Shown: positions 33,960 through 43,563 of the stretch, piece by piece
How positions within the stretch are numbered: position 1 is the first letter of the stretch
Layout: every line of letters starts with the position of its first letter
NCBI GenBank assembly: GCA_050696075.1
Contig: JBOGUF010000126.1
Coordinates: 71,306 to 135,305 of the forward strand
DNA: 64,000 bases
Origin: JBOGUF01 sp050696075
Lineage (GTDB): Bacteria > Chloroflexota > Chloroflexia > Thermomicrobiales > UBA6265
Reading direction: 5' to 3'
Program-made: the position numbers and the translations under genes
Notes under the pieces: generated by a model
Seen by the model: the letters and a program-made list of their open reading frames with translations, nothing else
Databases searched by the model: none
Told to the model about the DNA's origin: nothing

Positions 33960-36656
33960 GTGGTGGAGCGGATGGCGAGCGACCTTGGACTCCTGCTCGA
34001 TGATCTGAACGCCGAATACGCCGGCCCGACGGCGCGCCACGTCGCTATGCCGCTCGGCGGCCTCGGCGCCGGTCAGATCGCGCTCGGCGCCGACGGTGGT
34101 CTGCGCCAGTGGCAGATCGTCAACCAGATCAACCACCTCGGTTTCGTGCCGGACAGCTTCTTCGCCATCCGCGCTCTCACCACCGAGCCGCCGCTGAACG
34201 TCCTCCGCGTGCTCCAGTCGCGCGAAATCCTCGACCGTCCCGCCGACCCCACCCCGCTGGTGACCGACGACCACATCCCACCCGACCAGCGGCAATTGCT
34301 CGAGCAATTCCCTGGCGTGACGCGGACCGCCTTCGAAGGCGTCTACCCCTTCGCTCGCATTCGGTACGAGGACGACGAGCTGCCGGTGCAGGTCGCATTG
34401 GAAGCCTTTACGCCGTTCGTCCCGCTCGACGCCGAGGCGAGCGGCCTACCGGCCATCCTCTTCACCTTCACCCTCCACAATGCCTGGCCGCACGCGGTCA
34501 ACGGCTGCCTTGCCGCCACCCTCCAAAACGCGGTCGGCTGGGACGGCCTGACCCCAATTGCCGGCAACCGCTGCCCGCTCTACGGTGGCAACACGAACCG
34601 GCTCCGTCGCCGCCCCGGCCAGTCCGCGATCGTCATGGAGAACCCCGCCCTGCCTGAGGACCACCCCGGCGCCGGCCAGATGGTGCTCACCGCCCTCTCG
34701 GCCGATGCCCGGTCGTACGAGCGATGGACCGCGCCCGACCAACTTATCCGCTTCCTCGAAGGCTTCAACCCGGCCCGCGGCCTGGCCGGTCACGACTTCG
34801 CCAAGGAACGGTCGCACCGGAACGCGCCCGTGCCGCCCACCGGTCCCAGCCCGGCCGGCACGACCTGGAACGGCGCGCTGGCCGTCCCCTTCTGGCTGAA
34901 ACCGGGCGAATCGACCACCATCACCCTCGCCCTCGCCTGGCACTTCCCCAATCGCTATCTCAACTTCGACCAGTTTGGACGCGGACGCGACTTCGGCCGG
35001 AGCCGCTTCTGGCTCGGCAACGCCTACGCCGCCCGCTTCGCCGACGCCATCGACGTCACCGATCACCTGATCCAGCACCAAGCGCGGCTCGTCGCCGACT
35101 CACGCGCCTGGGAGCGCACGCTGCGCGACAGCACCCTCCCCGCGTGGCTGGTCGAGACGTTGGCGGCCCAAGGCAGCCTGATGCGCAGTCCGACCTGCTT
35201 CTGGACCGAAGACGGCACGTTCTTCGGGTTCGAGGGGTCGCTCGGCGCATCGACGGGGATGTGGAACGGCACCTTCGGCGGCTCCTGTCCCCTCAACTGC
35301 ACCCACGTCTGGAACTACGAGATGGCCCTCGCCAAACTCTTCCCCGCCCTCGAACGGACGATGCGCGAAACCGACTTCGAGCACGTTCAGGCCCCGGCGG
35401 GCTACATCCCCCACCGCACCATCGCCCCGCTCTACCTCAAGCAGCTCTGGGACGAGCCGATCGGCGGCCCGACCAACCCGGCGCTCGACGGCATGCTCGG
35501 CACGGTCCTGAAGACCTATCGGGAAGTGCGAGTCGCCGGCGACCGCGCCTGGCTCGACCGCCTCTGGCCGCGCGTCGAGAAACTGCTCAGCTACATCCTC
35601 GCCACCTGGGACGAGGACGGCGACGGCGTCCTCCAAGGCGAGCAGCCGAACACCTACGACATCGCCTTCTATGGGCCGAATATGTACATCGGCGCGCTCT
35701 GGCTGGCCGCGTTGCGCGCCGGGGAGGAGCTGGCGAACCTGCAAGGCGACGCGGCGTTCGCTCAGACCCTGCGCGAGCGGTTCGAGCTGGGCAGCGCCAA
35801 CTACGACCGGCTCCTCTGGAACGGCGCCTACTACATCCAGCTCATCGACGAGTCGGCGCCGCCCCAAGACCAGTTCGGCACCGGCTGCTTGGCCGACCAG
35901 CTCTTCGGCCAGTGGTGGGCGCATCTGCTCGACCTCGGCTACCTCCTGCCGGAGCAGCACGTCAAGGCGACGCTGCGCTCGATCGTCGAACACAACCTGC
36001 GCGCCGGGTTCGCGGGCTTCGAGCACGACTACCGCGTCTTCGCCGACCGCGACGACACCGGCTTGCTGGTCTGCACCTGGCCGCACGGCGGCCGGCCGGA
36101 GGTGCCGGTCCGCTACTGCGACGAGGTCTGGACCGGCATCGAGTACCAGGTCGGCGCCCACTGCATCATGGAGGGGATGGTCGACGAGGGACTGGCGATC
36201 GTCGCCGCCCTCCGCCAGCGCTACGACGGCGCCCGCCGCAACCCCTACAACGAGATCGAGTGCGGCGACCACTACGCCCGCGCCATGGCCGGCTGGTCCG
36301 TCCTCGAGGCCCTCTCCGGCGTCCGCTACGACGCGACCACCGACGCCCTCCGCATCGCCCCCGCCGGCTCCCCCGCCGACTTCCGCGCCCCCATCCTCCT
36401 CGGCGCCGGTTGGGGCACCTTTACGCAAACGCGGGACGGCTCGGCGTCACGGGTCAGCCTCACCCGCGTGTATGGCGAGATGCGCGTCCGCACCTGGGCG
36501 GTGGGCAACGTTACGCCGGGCACGGTGGCCGTTGTCGTCGGATCACAACCGATTGACGCAGCCGTCAGTTGGAACGATGGCGCCCTGACGCTGACCTTTG
36601 CCGAGCCGGTGGTCCTGCAACACGGCGATCGGTTGGACATTACCGTGACCGCGTAG
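33960..36656 (+). CDS. GH116-family glycosidase (beta-glucosidase/beta-glucosylceramidase type)
   Basis: Started at GTG 33960 (GGGAG upstream), the protein has 898 residues, in the usual range. The N-terminal beta domain has MPLGGLGAGQIALGADGGLR, the family hallmark. The C-terminal (alpha/alpha)6 barrel has the likely nucleophile Glu454 in VWNYEMA and likely acid/base Asp567 in NTYDIAFYGPNMYIGA, by analogy with characterised GH116 enzymes. GH116 members cleave beta-glucosides, beta-xylosides or glucosylceramide. No signal peptide is seen, so it probably acts in the cytoplasm on the sugar imported by the divergent ABC system. An upstream start at 33930 is open but lacks a ribosome site. Confidence 0.9.
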   Translation: MVERMASDLGLLLDDLNAEYAGPTARHVAMPLGGLGAGQIALGADGGLRQWQIVNQINHLGFVPDSFFAIRALTTEPPLNVLRVLQSREILDRPADPTPLVTDDHIPPDQRQLLEQFPGVTRTAFEGVYPFARIRYEDDELPVQVALEAFTPFVPLDAEASGLPAILFTFTLHNAWPHAVNGCLAATLQNAVGWDGLTPIAGNRCPLYGGNTNRLRRRPGQSAIVMENPALPEDHPGAGQMVLTALSADARSYERWTAPDQLIRFLEGFNPARGLAGHDFAKERSHRNAPVPPTGPSPAGTTWNGALAVPFWLKPGESTTITLALAWHFPNRYLNFDQFGRGRDFGRSRFWLGNAYAARFADAIDVTDHLIQHQARLVADSRAWERTLRDSTLPAWLVETLAAQGSLMRSPTCFWTEDGTFFGFEGSLGASTGMWNGTFGGSCPLNCTHVWNYEMALAKLFPALERTMRETDFEHVQAPAGYIPHRTIAPLYLKQLWDEPIGGPTNPALDGMLGTVLKTYREVRVAGDRAWLDRLWPRVEKLLSYILATWDEDGDGVLQGEQPNTYDIAFYGPNMYIGALWLAALRAGEELANLQGDAAFAQTLRERFELGSANYDRLLWNGAYYIQLIDESAPPQDQFGTGCLADQLFGQWWAHLLDLGYLLPEQHVKATLRSIVEHNLRAGFAGFEHDYRVFADRDDTGLLVCTWPHGGRPEVPVRYCDEVWTGIEYQVGAHCIMEGMVDEGLAIVAALRQRYDGARRNPYNEIECGDHYARAMAGWSVLEALSGVRYDATTDALRIAPAGSPADFRAPILLGAGWGTFTQTRDGSASRVSLTRVYGEMRVRTWAVGNVTPGTVAVVVGSQPIDAAVSWNDGALTLTFAEPVVLQHGDRLDITVTA

Positions 36657-36703
36657 ACCCGTCGTTCGTCGGGGCACGACCCGCGCGATGACCGTTCGTC
36701 GTA

Positions 36704-36742
36704 GGGGCGGGATCTGTGCCCGCCCGTCGCCCGAAGGGCGAC
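36704..36742. repeat. Hairpin pair of the TAGGGGCGG repeat family
   Basis: GGGCGGG-ATCTGT-GCCCGCCC (36705-36725) is followed by GTCGCCCGAAGGGCGAC (36726-36742). Similar TAGGGGCG...CGCCC sequences lie at 48464-48486 inside the MITE-like element, near 48607-48629 and at 63815-63837. The 260-base gap 36657-36917 holds nothing else recognisable. Confidence 0.65.
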
Positions 36743-36917
36743 ATGCCGCGAACGCGGCCGTTTGGATCCTCATTGTCAGGGCGATTGGCTATGACATACC
36801 GTCCTGGTCGGCACGCCCGTTGTCGACCCGCGGCCGATGGATTATCGACCCGCGGCGCAACTCCACAATGGGGAGGGCGCGGGTCCCTCCCCTACGACGA
36901 TCGACGGCGCTCACCGA

Positions 36918-37472
36918 CTACGTTGCTCGTTGCCCAAGCCGCCCATAGCTGACAAGCTCGGAGAGCGGCTTGCGGCCGGCAGTGGCCGGGTTGGGCCGGT
37001 GGTCCTTCGTGGTGGTAGGGAAGCCGAGGACGACGACCGAGCGGGCGGTGCGCTCGGCCGGAATGCCGAGGACCTCCTTGGCTTGCGCCTGCTGCGAGGC
37101 GTCGCCGAACCAGGCGGTGCCGCCGCCGAGACCGAGCATCCGCGCCGCGATCAGCAGTCGCTCGGAGACGCGGCCCTCGTCGAACGCCTCGCTGATCCTG
37201 CTCTCGCCGTCGAGCACGATCGCGATCGCCAACGGCGCGTCCGCCACCCAGTTGATCGGCGTCCGCACCTGGCTGATCTGGCGCAACTGCTCCTTGTCCG
37301 TGACCACGATGAAGTGCCACGGCTGCGTGTTGCGCGAGCTGCCGGTCCACCGCGCGACTTCCAGCAGTTCGTGCAGCACCTCCTCAGGCACCGGGTCCGG
37401 CCCATATTGCCGGGCCTGCCGCACCCGGCGCATCTCCTTGATCACCTCGTCCGCGTTCGCGACTCGTCCCAT
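36918..37472 (-). CDS. Nitroreductase-family FMN-dependent oxidoreductase
   Basis: From the ATG at 37472 the protein has 184 residues. MRRVRQARQYGPDPVPEEVL is the typical FMN-phosphate-binding opening, followed by ARWTGSSRNTQPWHFIVVTD and, near the C-terminus, GLGGGTAWFGD and SVVVLGFP. Such NAD(P)H-dependent flavoproteins act as homodimers on nitroaromatics, quinones or related electrophiles. It stands alone. It is the last high-GC gene before the restriction-modification segment. Confidence 0.88.
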   Translation of the reverse strand: MGRVANADEVIKEMRRVRQARQYGPDPVPEEVLHELLEVARWTGSSRNTQPWHFIVVTDKEQLRQISQVRTPINWVADAPLAIAIVLDGESRISEAFDEGRVSERLLIAARMLGLGGGTAWFGDASQQAQAKEVLGIPAERTARSVVVLGFPTTTKDHRPNPATAGRKPLSELVSYGRLGQRAT

Positions 37473-37599
37473 GATGGCGTTTCCCTTCCGCAATATCTGC
37501 CGGCGGCGTCCAATCAATACGACCTTGCCCACTATCCTATCGCAAGGAACTTACCACGCAGTAGTGACGACCAGCGGGCAGGGAGCACATGCCGCGTGC

Positions 37600-39000
37600 T
37601 TACACTGTGGCCATGTGTTCGTCGGGGGCGGAATTGTCTCCATCGCGTCCGATCGAACTGATCCACCTTTCCCATGCCGACAGGGCGTCAGGGCTCCTCT
37701 CTTCGGCTTCTTCGTTCCCTTCCACAAGCAAAGAGAAGTCCTCGACCAGCCGATGATCAGGTGGCTCTATCATTGCCATGCCTAGATTCGTCAGACCCAA
37801 ATCTTGCTGGAAGAAAACACCGACACTCTCTCTCTTGACGAAATCGCCCATTGGTTTGGGTCCATGGGCAAATCGCTTCAGCGTCGTCGTGATCGCCTCG
37901 GCGCTGTTGTCGATGCCGATCCAACGTCGCTCTAGATCATTGGCCACAACCAACGTGGTTCCGGATCCCGAAAAGCAATCGAGGACGAGGTCTCCCGGAT
38001 TAGAGGATGCCAGGATGATTCGCGTCAGAAGATCCGGATTCTTTTCGGTGGGATATCCGGTAACGAGCGTGTTTTGATTGCGCAGATCCCGATGATCGAG
38101 CCAGATGTCTTGTACGGGGATCCCGGCGCTGTCATCCAAGTAGATCTTGCGCCGAGGATTGCCGGTCGCCGACCAATAGATCTCTCCACGTGCATCCATC
38201 TCGTCGAGCACGCGGGGAGGAAACTGCCAGTGTTTACCGGGGGGAGGATTTTTACCTCGCCATTGTTGACCAGTTTCGCCGTTTCTCACCCCTGGCGCAT
38301 GAAGCGGCACCTTCTTATAACGCCGCCCCGTCTCAGGCTCTATGCAGGTGTATTCCTTTGTCGCGCGTTCGTCGGTCCAGCGTTCGAGCGGTCTGTTCCA
38401 AACGTACGTGTCACTTTTGGTGTAGAAAAGGATGTAGTCGGAGACGTTGCCGTACGATCGGCGCGTGTAATTCTTCGGATTGCACTTCTTGCGCGTGATC
38501 CAGTTGCGGAACTGCCGAGCGCCAAATACCTCGTCTAGAACGACCTTCGCATGAAAAGCCATGTTCTCATCGAGATGTACGTAGATCGATCCATCCTCGG
38601 CGAGGAGTTCGCGCAGAAAGATCAGCCGTTGGCGAAGGAACTCCAAATAGTGCGTTCCAACCAAGAGGTCCTGATACGCGTCTTGTTGCGTCCGTGATTG
38701 AAAGACGCTGTTGGTAGCGTACGGTGGGTCGATATACACGAGGCGGACACGTCCGCGGACCGCGGAATCGCGTATAAGTCCACTGAGAACGCGTAGATTC
38801 TCGCCAAAATAGAGGCGGTTTGCGCTCTCCTGCGAATTGCTCCACAGAATCGAGGTACGAGCCGGCGCTGTTGCCATTACCTCTGACGCTGCTCGCTTGC
38901 CCTCATACGTCAATGTCACGCCGAGATCCAGAGGTAGCACGCTGTGCGCGCCACAACCTCCGTCACCGTTCCATTTGGTCTTCGGAATCCCCGTCGCCAT
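37600..39000 (-). CDS. Type II DNA methyltransferase, beta-class (N6-adenine or N4-cytosine)
   Basis: The protein has 466 residues. The catalytic motif IV DPPY (residues 91-94) precedes the SAM-binding motif I FSGSGTT (343-349), which is the beta arrangement. SIYVHLDENMAF and GIDNS also fit. The start at 39000 has GAGGAG five bases upstream and overlaps the endonuclease gene by 38 bases. It should protect host sites from that endonuclease; the recognition sequence is unknown. Base composition is visibly poorer in GC than the neighbours, a sign of recent transfer. Confidence 0.88.
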   Translation of the reverse strand: MATGIPKTKWNGDGGCGAHSVLPLDLGVTLTYEGKRAASEVMATAPARTSILWSNSQESANRLYFGENLRVLSGLIRDSAVRGRVRLVYIDPPYATNSVFQSRTQQDAYQDLLVGTHYLEFLRQRLIFLRELLAEDGSIYVHLDENMAFHAKVVLDEVFGARQFRNWITRKKCNPKNYTRRSYGNVSDYILFYTKSDTYVWNRPLERWTDERATKEYTCIEPETGRRYKKVPLHAPGVRNGETGQQWRGKNPPPGKHWQFPPRVLDEMDARGEIYWSATGNPRRKIYLDDSAGIPVQDIWLDHRDLRNQNTLVTGYPTEKNPDLLTRIILASSNPGDLVLDCFSGSGTTLVVANDLERRWIGIDNSAEAITTTLKRFAHGPKPMGDFVKRESVGVFFQQDLGLTNLGMAMIEPPDHRLVEDFSLLVEGNEEAEERSPDALSAWERWISSIGRDGDNSAPDEHMATV

Positions 39001-39907
39001 TGAGCTCCTCTTCCTGACTCGCGAGCCACTCGAGCGTAATCCGCTCGGGCGCCATTCTTAGCGTGGTGATCATCACGCGCCCCGCCCAGTTCGCCTCAAG
39101 CTGCGCGTGGTCGCGCCACATGGTGCCGAGTAAGAGCCCGGGCCCATCGTTGACAAAGATCACCTTGGTTGGCTGGCTATGGTCCATCGCGTAGCTGACG
39201 ATCTCGCGGGCGCAGTCGCGATATCCACCGGTACGGTCGTCCTCCTGTGCTCCTCCTCGATCGCTGTCGTAGCGGGCCAAGCCGATTGCGAGTACCTCAG
39301 TCCTGTTCCGGCTGTAAATGACAAAATCGACAGGGCGATTGGGATTTGGGTAGTCATCAAAGACCTCTCGCATCCGCACATCGCCCCCGGCTCTTTCGGG
39401 TCCAACGATCGGCAATTCAGGAAAGCGGGATCGAAAAAGCTCAAAGAAGCGCTCTGTTAGGTCATAGCCCTTCTTCCCACGGTCCTTGTATTCCCACAGT
39501 AGAGCGCACAGCGGTTCGTCGAGAATGGGACGCACGTCGAACGCCGCTTGGACTTCATTAATCGGCCGAAACTGCCTGCCAAACCGCTGAGCGACTTCTG
39601 GCGCGGCTCGCTTTCTCTTGAGCATCTCAACCGGGGTGCCGGGGCTAACATAGCGTTTGAAGATCCGGCAAAGCTGAACGCGCATCCACGATTCCCGGAC
39701 CTCGTTGATCTGCATCCAAAGTCGCTCGGACGATTCAGATGTCCGCAGGAGTTGACCGAACATTTCAAGGACGGGCGCATAAAGCAAGCAGGCATCGACC
39801 AAGATATCCGGATAGAAATCACCTGTTGCTAAGGTAATCCAATTGTGAGCGTCCTTGCGGTAATCCGCAAAGGTCGTTGGCATTGCCTGTTGCTCGGATC
39901 GCTCCAT
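38963..39907 (-). CDS. Putative type II restriction endonuclease
   Basis: Identified mainly by context: the gene lies directly upstream of and overlaps a DNA methyltransferase gene and shares its low GC. From the ATG at 39907 it has 314 residues. A possible PD-(D/E)xK-like core is RPVDFVIYSRNRTEVLAIGL with later acidic residues; this is a weak match. I do not recognise the specificity family. The frame is open further upstream, and an ATG at 39883 is also possible. Both genes are probably read from the promoter at 39964-39992. Confidence 0.68.
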   Translation of the reverse strand: MERSEQQAMPTTFADYRKDAHNWITLATGDFYPDILVDACLLYAPVLEMFGQLLRTSESSERLWMQINEVRESWMRVQLCRIFKRYVSPGTPVEMLKRKRAAPEVAQRFGRQFRPINEVQAAFDVRPILDEPLCALLWEYKDRGKKGYDLTERFFELFRSRFPELPIVGPERAGGDVRMREVFDDYPNPNRPVDFVIYSRNRTEVLAIGLARYDSDRGGAQEDDRTGGYRDCAREIVSYAMDHSQPTKVIFVNDGPGLLLGTMWRDHAQLEANWAGRVMITTLRMAPERITLEWLASQEEELNGDGDSEDQMER

Positions 39908-39960
39908 GTTGAACCCAGCGGGAATAGCGAACAAGCGTTCTGTACGTATAGATCATCGAT

Positions 39961-40013
39961 TTCAGTCTATCGGGGAGAATAAAGCTTGTCAAAACGGATT
40001 CGTATAGACTGAA
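39961..40013 (-). promoter_or_regulatory. Promoter and flanking inverted repeat of the restriction-modification operon
   Basis: On the minus strand TTGACA (39992-39987), 17 bases, TAGACT (39969-39964). The -10 box lies inside one arm of a perfect ten-base inverted repeat (TTCAGTCTAT 39961-39970, ATAGACTGAA 40004-40013). Such symmetry suggests autoregulation, by the methyltransferase or by an unlinked controller protein. The other arm faces the aconitase gene, so the site might also affect that promoter. Confidence 0.55.
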
Positions 40014-40080
40014 TGTCAGAAGAGTCGCGGGGTGTTTGCCCGCCACCATTTCCGCGTACCCACAAGGGAGCGAACAAACG

Positions 40081-42936
40081 ATGGACCAGATGCTTGCCCC
40101 GACCCGGCCCGACCCGTTCGGCGCCCGCGCCACCTTGACCACGAGCCAGGGCAACACCGTCGGCTACTTCCGCTTGCCGGCACTGGCCGACCAGAAGTTC
40201 ACCAACCTCGACACGCTCCCCTTCACCGTCCGCATCCTCCTCGAAAACGCCCTCCGCCACCTCGGCACGGAGTTCGTCGACCCGGAGGACGTCGAAGCTC
40301 TCGCCACGTGGCAGCCGAAAGACGCCTCCGACAAGGAGGTCGAACTCCCCTTCCTCCCCGGCCGGGTCGTCCTCCAGGACTTTACCGGCGTGCCGGCGGT
40401 GGTCGATCTCGCCGCCATGCGCTCGGCCGTCGCCCGCCTCGGCGGCGACGTCACCCGGATCAACCCGCTGGTCCCGGCTGACCTCGTCATCGACCACTCG
40501 GTGCAGGTCGATCGCTTCGGCACGATGCTCGCCTTCGCCCGCAACGTCGAGCTGGAATACGAGCGCAACCAGGAACGCTATGCCCTCCTGCGCTGGGGCC
40601 AACAGTCGTTCCAGAACTTCCGGGTCGTCCCGCCCGGCACCGGCATCGTCCACCAGGTGAACCTCGAATACCTGGCGAGCGTCGTCGCCACCCGACCGAT
40701 TGGATCGGAGACGGTCGCCTTCCCCGACACCCTGGTCGGCACCGATTCCCATACGACGATGATCAACGGCCTCGGCGTCCTCGGCTGGGGCGTCGGCGGC
40801 ATCGAGGCGGAGGCGGTCCTCCTCGGCCAGCCGCTCTACCAGCTCACGCCGGAGGTGATCGGCGTGCGCTTGACCGGCAGCCTGAAGGCCGGCGCCACCG
40901 CCACCGATCTCGTCCTCTACGTCACCGAACTGCTGCGCGGCTTCGGCGTCGTCGGTCGCTTCGTCGAATTTTTCGGCGCCGGTTTGAGCAACTTGCGCCT
41001 GGCCGACCGCGCCACGATCGCCAACATGGCCCCCGAGTATGGCGCGACCGCCTCCCTCTTCCCGGTCGACGACGAGACGCTGCTCTACCTGCGGATGACC
41101 GGCCGCCCGGACGACACCATCGACCTCGTCGAGCGGTATTGCAAGGAGCAGGGGCTCTTCCGCACCGACGAGACGCCCGACCCGACCTACAACGACGTGC
41201 TGGAGCTCGATCTTGGCACCGTCATGCCGAGCGTCGCCGGCCCGCGCCGGCCGCAGGACCGGGTGCCGATCGGCCAACTCCGCCGCGTTTTCCGTTCCAC
41301 CTTCAACACGCTCTTTGAAGGGCACCCGCTCGACGTCGAGGAAGAACAGGAGATTACCCGGCTCGAGTCCGAAGGCGGCGCGACCGCCGACGGCGCGGCG
41401 ACCGCCCAGGCCGCCACCACCGCCACCGCCACCGCGCCGCGGACGAAGCTGCTGCCTCGCATTGGCGACGTCTCGGTCGACATCGGCGGCGCCCAGGAGT
41501 GCCTGCACCACGGCGCGGTCGCCATCGCCGCCATCACCTCCTGCACCAACACCTCCAACCCCTCGGTGATGCTTGGCGCCGGTCTGCTGGCCCGCAACGC
41601 GGTCGAGCGCGGGTTGCACACGCCGGAGTACGTCAAGACGAGCATGGCCCCCGGTTCCCAGGTCGTCACCCGGTACCTGACCAAGTCCGGGCTACTCCCC
41701 TACCTGGAGGCGCTCGGTTTCCACATCGTCGGCTACGGCTGCACGACCTGCATCGGCAACAGCGGTCCGCTGCCGCCGCCGGTGGCGGAGGCGGTGGACG
41801 AGAACAACCTGGTCGTCGCCGCCGTTCTCTCCGGCAACCGCAACTTCGAGGGGCGCATCCACCCGCAGGTGCGGGCCTCCTTCCTTGCCTCGCCGCCGTT
41901 GGTCGTCGCCTACGCCCTGGCTGGCAGCGTCGATATCAATCTCAACCGCGACCCGATCGGCAACGACCCGAACGGCGACCCGGTCTACCTTAAAGACATC
42001 TGGCCGTCGCAGAAGCAGGTACTGGAGACGATCGAGTCGTCGGTCGATCCGGCGATGTTCGCCGAGGAGTACAAGTCGGTCTTCACCGGCGACGAGCGCT
42101 GGCAAGAACTGCCGGTGCCCGAGGGGAACCTCTACGAATGGGACCCCGACTCGACCTACGTCCAGGAACCGCCCTTCTTCCAGGATCTCGCGCCGGAACC
42201 GGAACCACTCGCCGATGTCGCCGGCGCCCGCGTCCTGGTGATGGTCGGCGACTCGGTCACGACCGACCACATCTCCCCGGCCGGCTCCATCGCCCGCACC
42301 AGTCCGGCCGCCGCCTATCTCATGGAGCACGACGTCAAGCCGTACGAGTTCAACTCCTACGGCTCGCGCCGCGGCAACCACGAGGTGATGATCCGCGGTA
42401 CTTTCGCCAACATCCGCCTCAAGAATCTGCTCATCCCCGGCAAGGAAGGGAACTGGACGCTCCACCTGCCAACCGGCGAGGAGACATCGGTCTACGAGGC
42501 GGCGATGCGCTACCAGGCGGAGGGTACGCCGCTGATCGTGCTCGCCGGCAAGGAGTACGGCGCCGGCTCCTCCCGCGACTGGGCGGCGAAGGGCACCCTC
42601 TTGCTCGGCGTGAAGGCGGTCATCGCTGAGAGCTTCGAGCGCATCCCCCGCTCGAATCTGGTCGGCATGGGCGTGCTGCCGCTCCAGTACCTGCCCGGCC
42701 AAAACGCGGCGACCCTCGGCCTGACCGGCCACGAGACCTTCGCCATCGGCGGCATAGCCGACGGCCTCGACCCGAAAGAGCAGCTCAAGGTCACCGCCAC
42801 CGGCGACGACGGCGCGACCACCGACTTCACCGTCGTCGCCCGCATCGACAGCCCGGTCGAGATCGAGTACTACCGCCACGGCGGCATCTTGCAGATGGTG
42901 CTGCGCCGGCTGGCGAGAACGACGGCGAGTGCGTAG
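40081..42936 (+). CDS. acnA: Aconitate hydratase (AcnA type)
   Basis: This TCA-cycle enzyme interconverts citrate and isocitrate. From the ATG at 40081, with AAGGGAG upstream, it has 951 residues. The three [4Fe-4S] cysteines are Cys488 in SCTNTSNPSVM and Cys554/Cys557 in GCTTCIGNSG. GTDSHTTMINGLGVLGWGVGG is the conserved active-site stretch (described only in part), and the swivel domain has GSSRDWAAKGTLLLG and SFERIPRSNLVGMGVLPLQ. The insertion after residue 430 rich in Ala/Thr is longer than in E. coli AcnA. It stands alone. Confidence 0.96.
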   Translation: MDQMLAPTRPDPFGARATLTTSQGNTVGYFRLPALADQKFTNLDTLPFTVRILLENALRHLGTEFVDPEDVEALATWQPKDASDKEVELPFLPGRVVLQDFTGVPAVVDLAAMRSAVARLGGDVTRINPLVPADLVIDHSVQVDRFGTMLAFARNVELEYERNQERYALLRWGQQSFQNFRVVPPGTGIVHQVNLEYLASVVATRPIGSETVAFPDTLVGTDSHTTMINGLGVLGWGVGGIEAEAVLLGQPLYQLTPEVIGVRLTGSLKAGATATDLVLYVTELLRGFGVVGRFVEFFGAGLSNLRLADRATIANMAPEYGATASLFPVDDETLLYLRMTGRPDDTIDLVERYCKEQGLFRTDETPDPTYNDVLELDLGTVMPSVAGPRRPQDRVPIGQLRRVFRSTFNTLFEGHPLDVEEEQEITRLESEGGATADGAATAQAATTATATAPRTKLLPRIGDVSVDIGGAQECLHHGAVAIAAITSCTNTSNPSVMLGAGLLARNAVERGLHTPEYVKTSMAPGSQVVTRYLTKSGLLPYLEALGFHIVGYGCTTCIGNSGPLPPPVAEAVDENNLVVAAVLSGNRNFEGRIHPQVRASFLASPPLVVAYALAGSVDINLNRDPIGNDPNGDPVYLKDIWPSQKQVLETIESSVDPAMFAEEYKSVFTGDERWQELPVPEGNLYEWDPDSTYVQEPPFFQDLAPEPEPLADVAGARVLVMVGDSVTTDHISPAGSIARTSPAAAYLMEHDVKPYEFNSYGSRRGNHEVMIRGTFANIRLKNLLIPGKEGNWTLHLPTGEETSVYEAAMRYQAEGTPLIVLAGKEYGAGSSRDWAAKGTLLLGVKAVIAESFERIPRSNLVGMGVLPLQYLPGQNAATLGLTGHETFAIGGIADGLDPKEQLKVTATGDDGATTDFTVVARIDSPVEIEYYRHGGILQMVLRRLARTTASA

Positions 42937-42998
42937 ACGCGGCAGCCCCACCCCCTCTCCCGCGCGGCGGGAAAAGGGGCTTTGCGTTGGAAGGAGCC

Positions 42999-43500
42999 AT
43001 GCAGCAATTCAAGCCGCGCGCTGCCGAGACAAGCGATGCCGACTTCCTGGCCGACATGATTGCCGAGGCCGTTAACTGGAACCCGGACCGGCCGCGCCGC
43101 GATCGCGCGGAGCTCCTGGCCGATCCGGCCATCGCGCTACGTCGCCGCCTGGCCCCGTCCGGGCGATCTCGGCGTGGTGGCCGAAGCTGACGACGGCCGG
43201 CCGATTGGCGCGTGCTGGCTCCGATTCTTCACCGCCGACGACCCCGGCTATGGCTTCGTTGCGGCCGACGTTCCTGAAGTGGGCATGGCCGTCTCCGCAT
43301 CATGGCGCGGTCGCGGAGTGGGCCGCGCCCTGCTCCGCGGTCTCGTCGAATCGGCACGGCAGGCCGGCATCCAGCACCTGAGCTTGAGCGTCGAACGCGG
43401 CAACCACGCGCTCGCCCTCTACCAAGCCGAGGGCTTCGCGGTCGTCGCGGCGGAGGACGACGCTCTCACGCTCGTCAAGCACGTACAATCAGCGCCGTAG
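42999..43500 (+). pseudogene. GNAT acetyltransferase split by a frameshift
   Basis: The ATG at 42999 has AAGGAG upstream and starts MQQFKPRAAETSDADFLADM, a normal GNAT N-terminus. At about 43140 the frame should read AIARYVAAWPRPGDLG; instead the current frame gives LRRRLAPSGRSRRGG and stops at 43190. The correct continuation is in another frame to 43500: VGMAVSASWRGRGVGRALLR (acetyl-CoA loop), then LSVERGNHALALYQAEGF. A two-base deletion in a GCGCGC run fits. The gene is either recently inactivated or mis-assembled. Confidence 0.8.
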
Positions 43501-43563
43501 CCCAATGGTAGGATGTGGGCATCCGCCGTCGATGAGGCGGCGCGTCTGCTCAGGAGACCAGCG

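Noticed and set aside
35100..36428. Long minus-strand frame within the GH116 gene
   Set aside because: Shadow of a gene with clear catalytic motifs on the plus strand.
39967..41619. 550-codon minus-strand frame within the aconitase gene
   Set aside because: Antisense of a certain aconitase; composition (RRR, GGG, VAR runs) is typical of shadow frames.
43491..43560. tRNA-like start GCGCCGTAGCCCAATGGTAG
   Set aside because: No T-arm, anticodon stem or acceptor pairing can be made from the following bases; it is the gap before the Uma2 gene.
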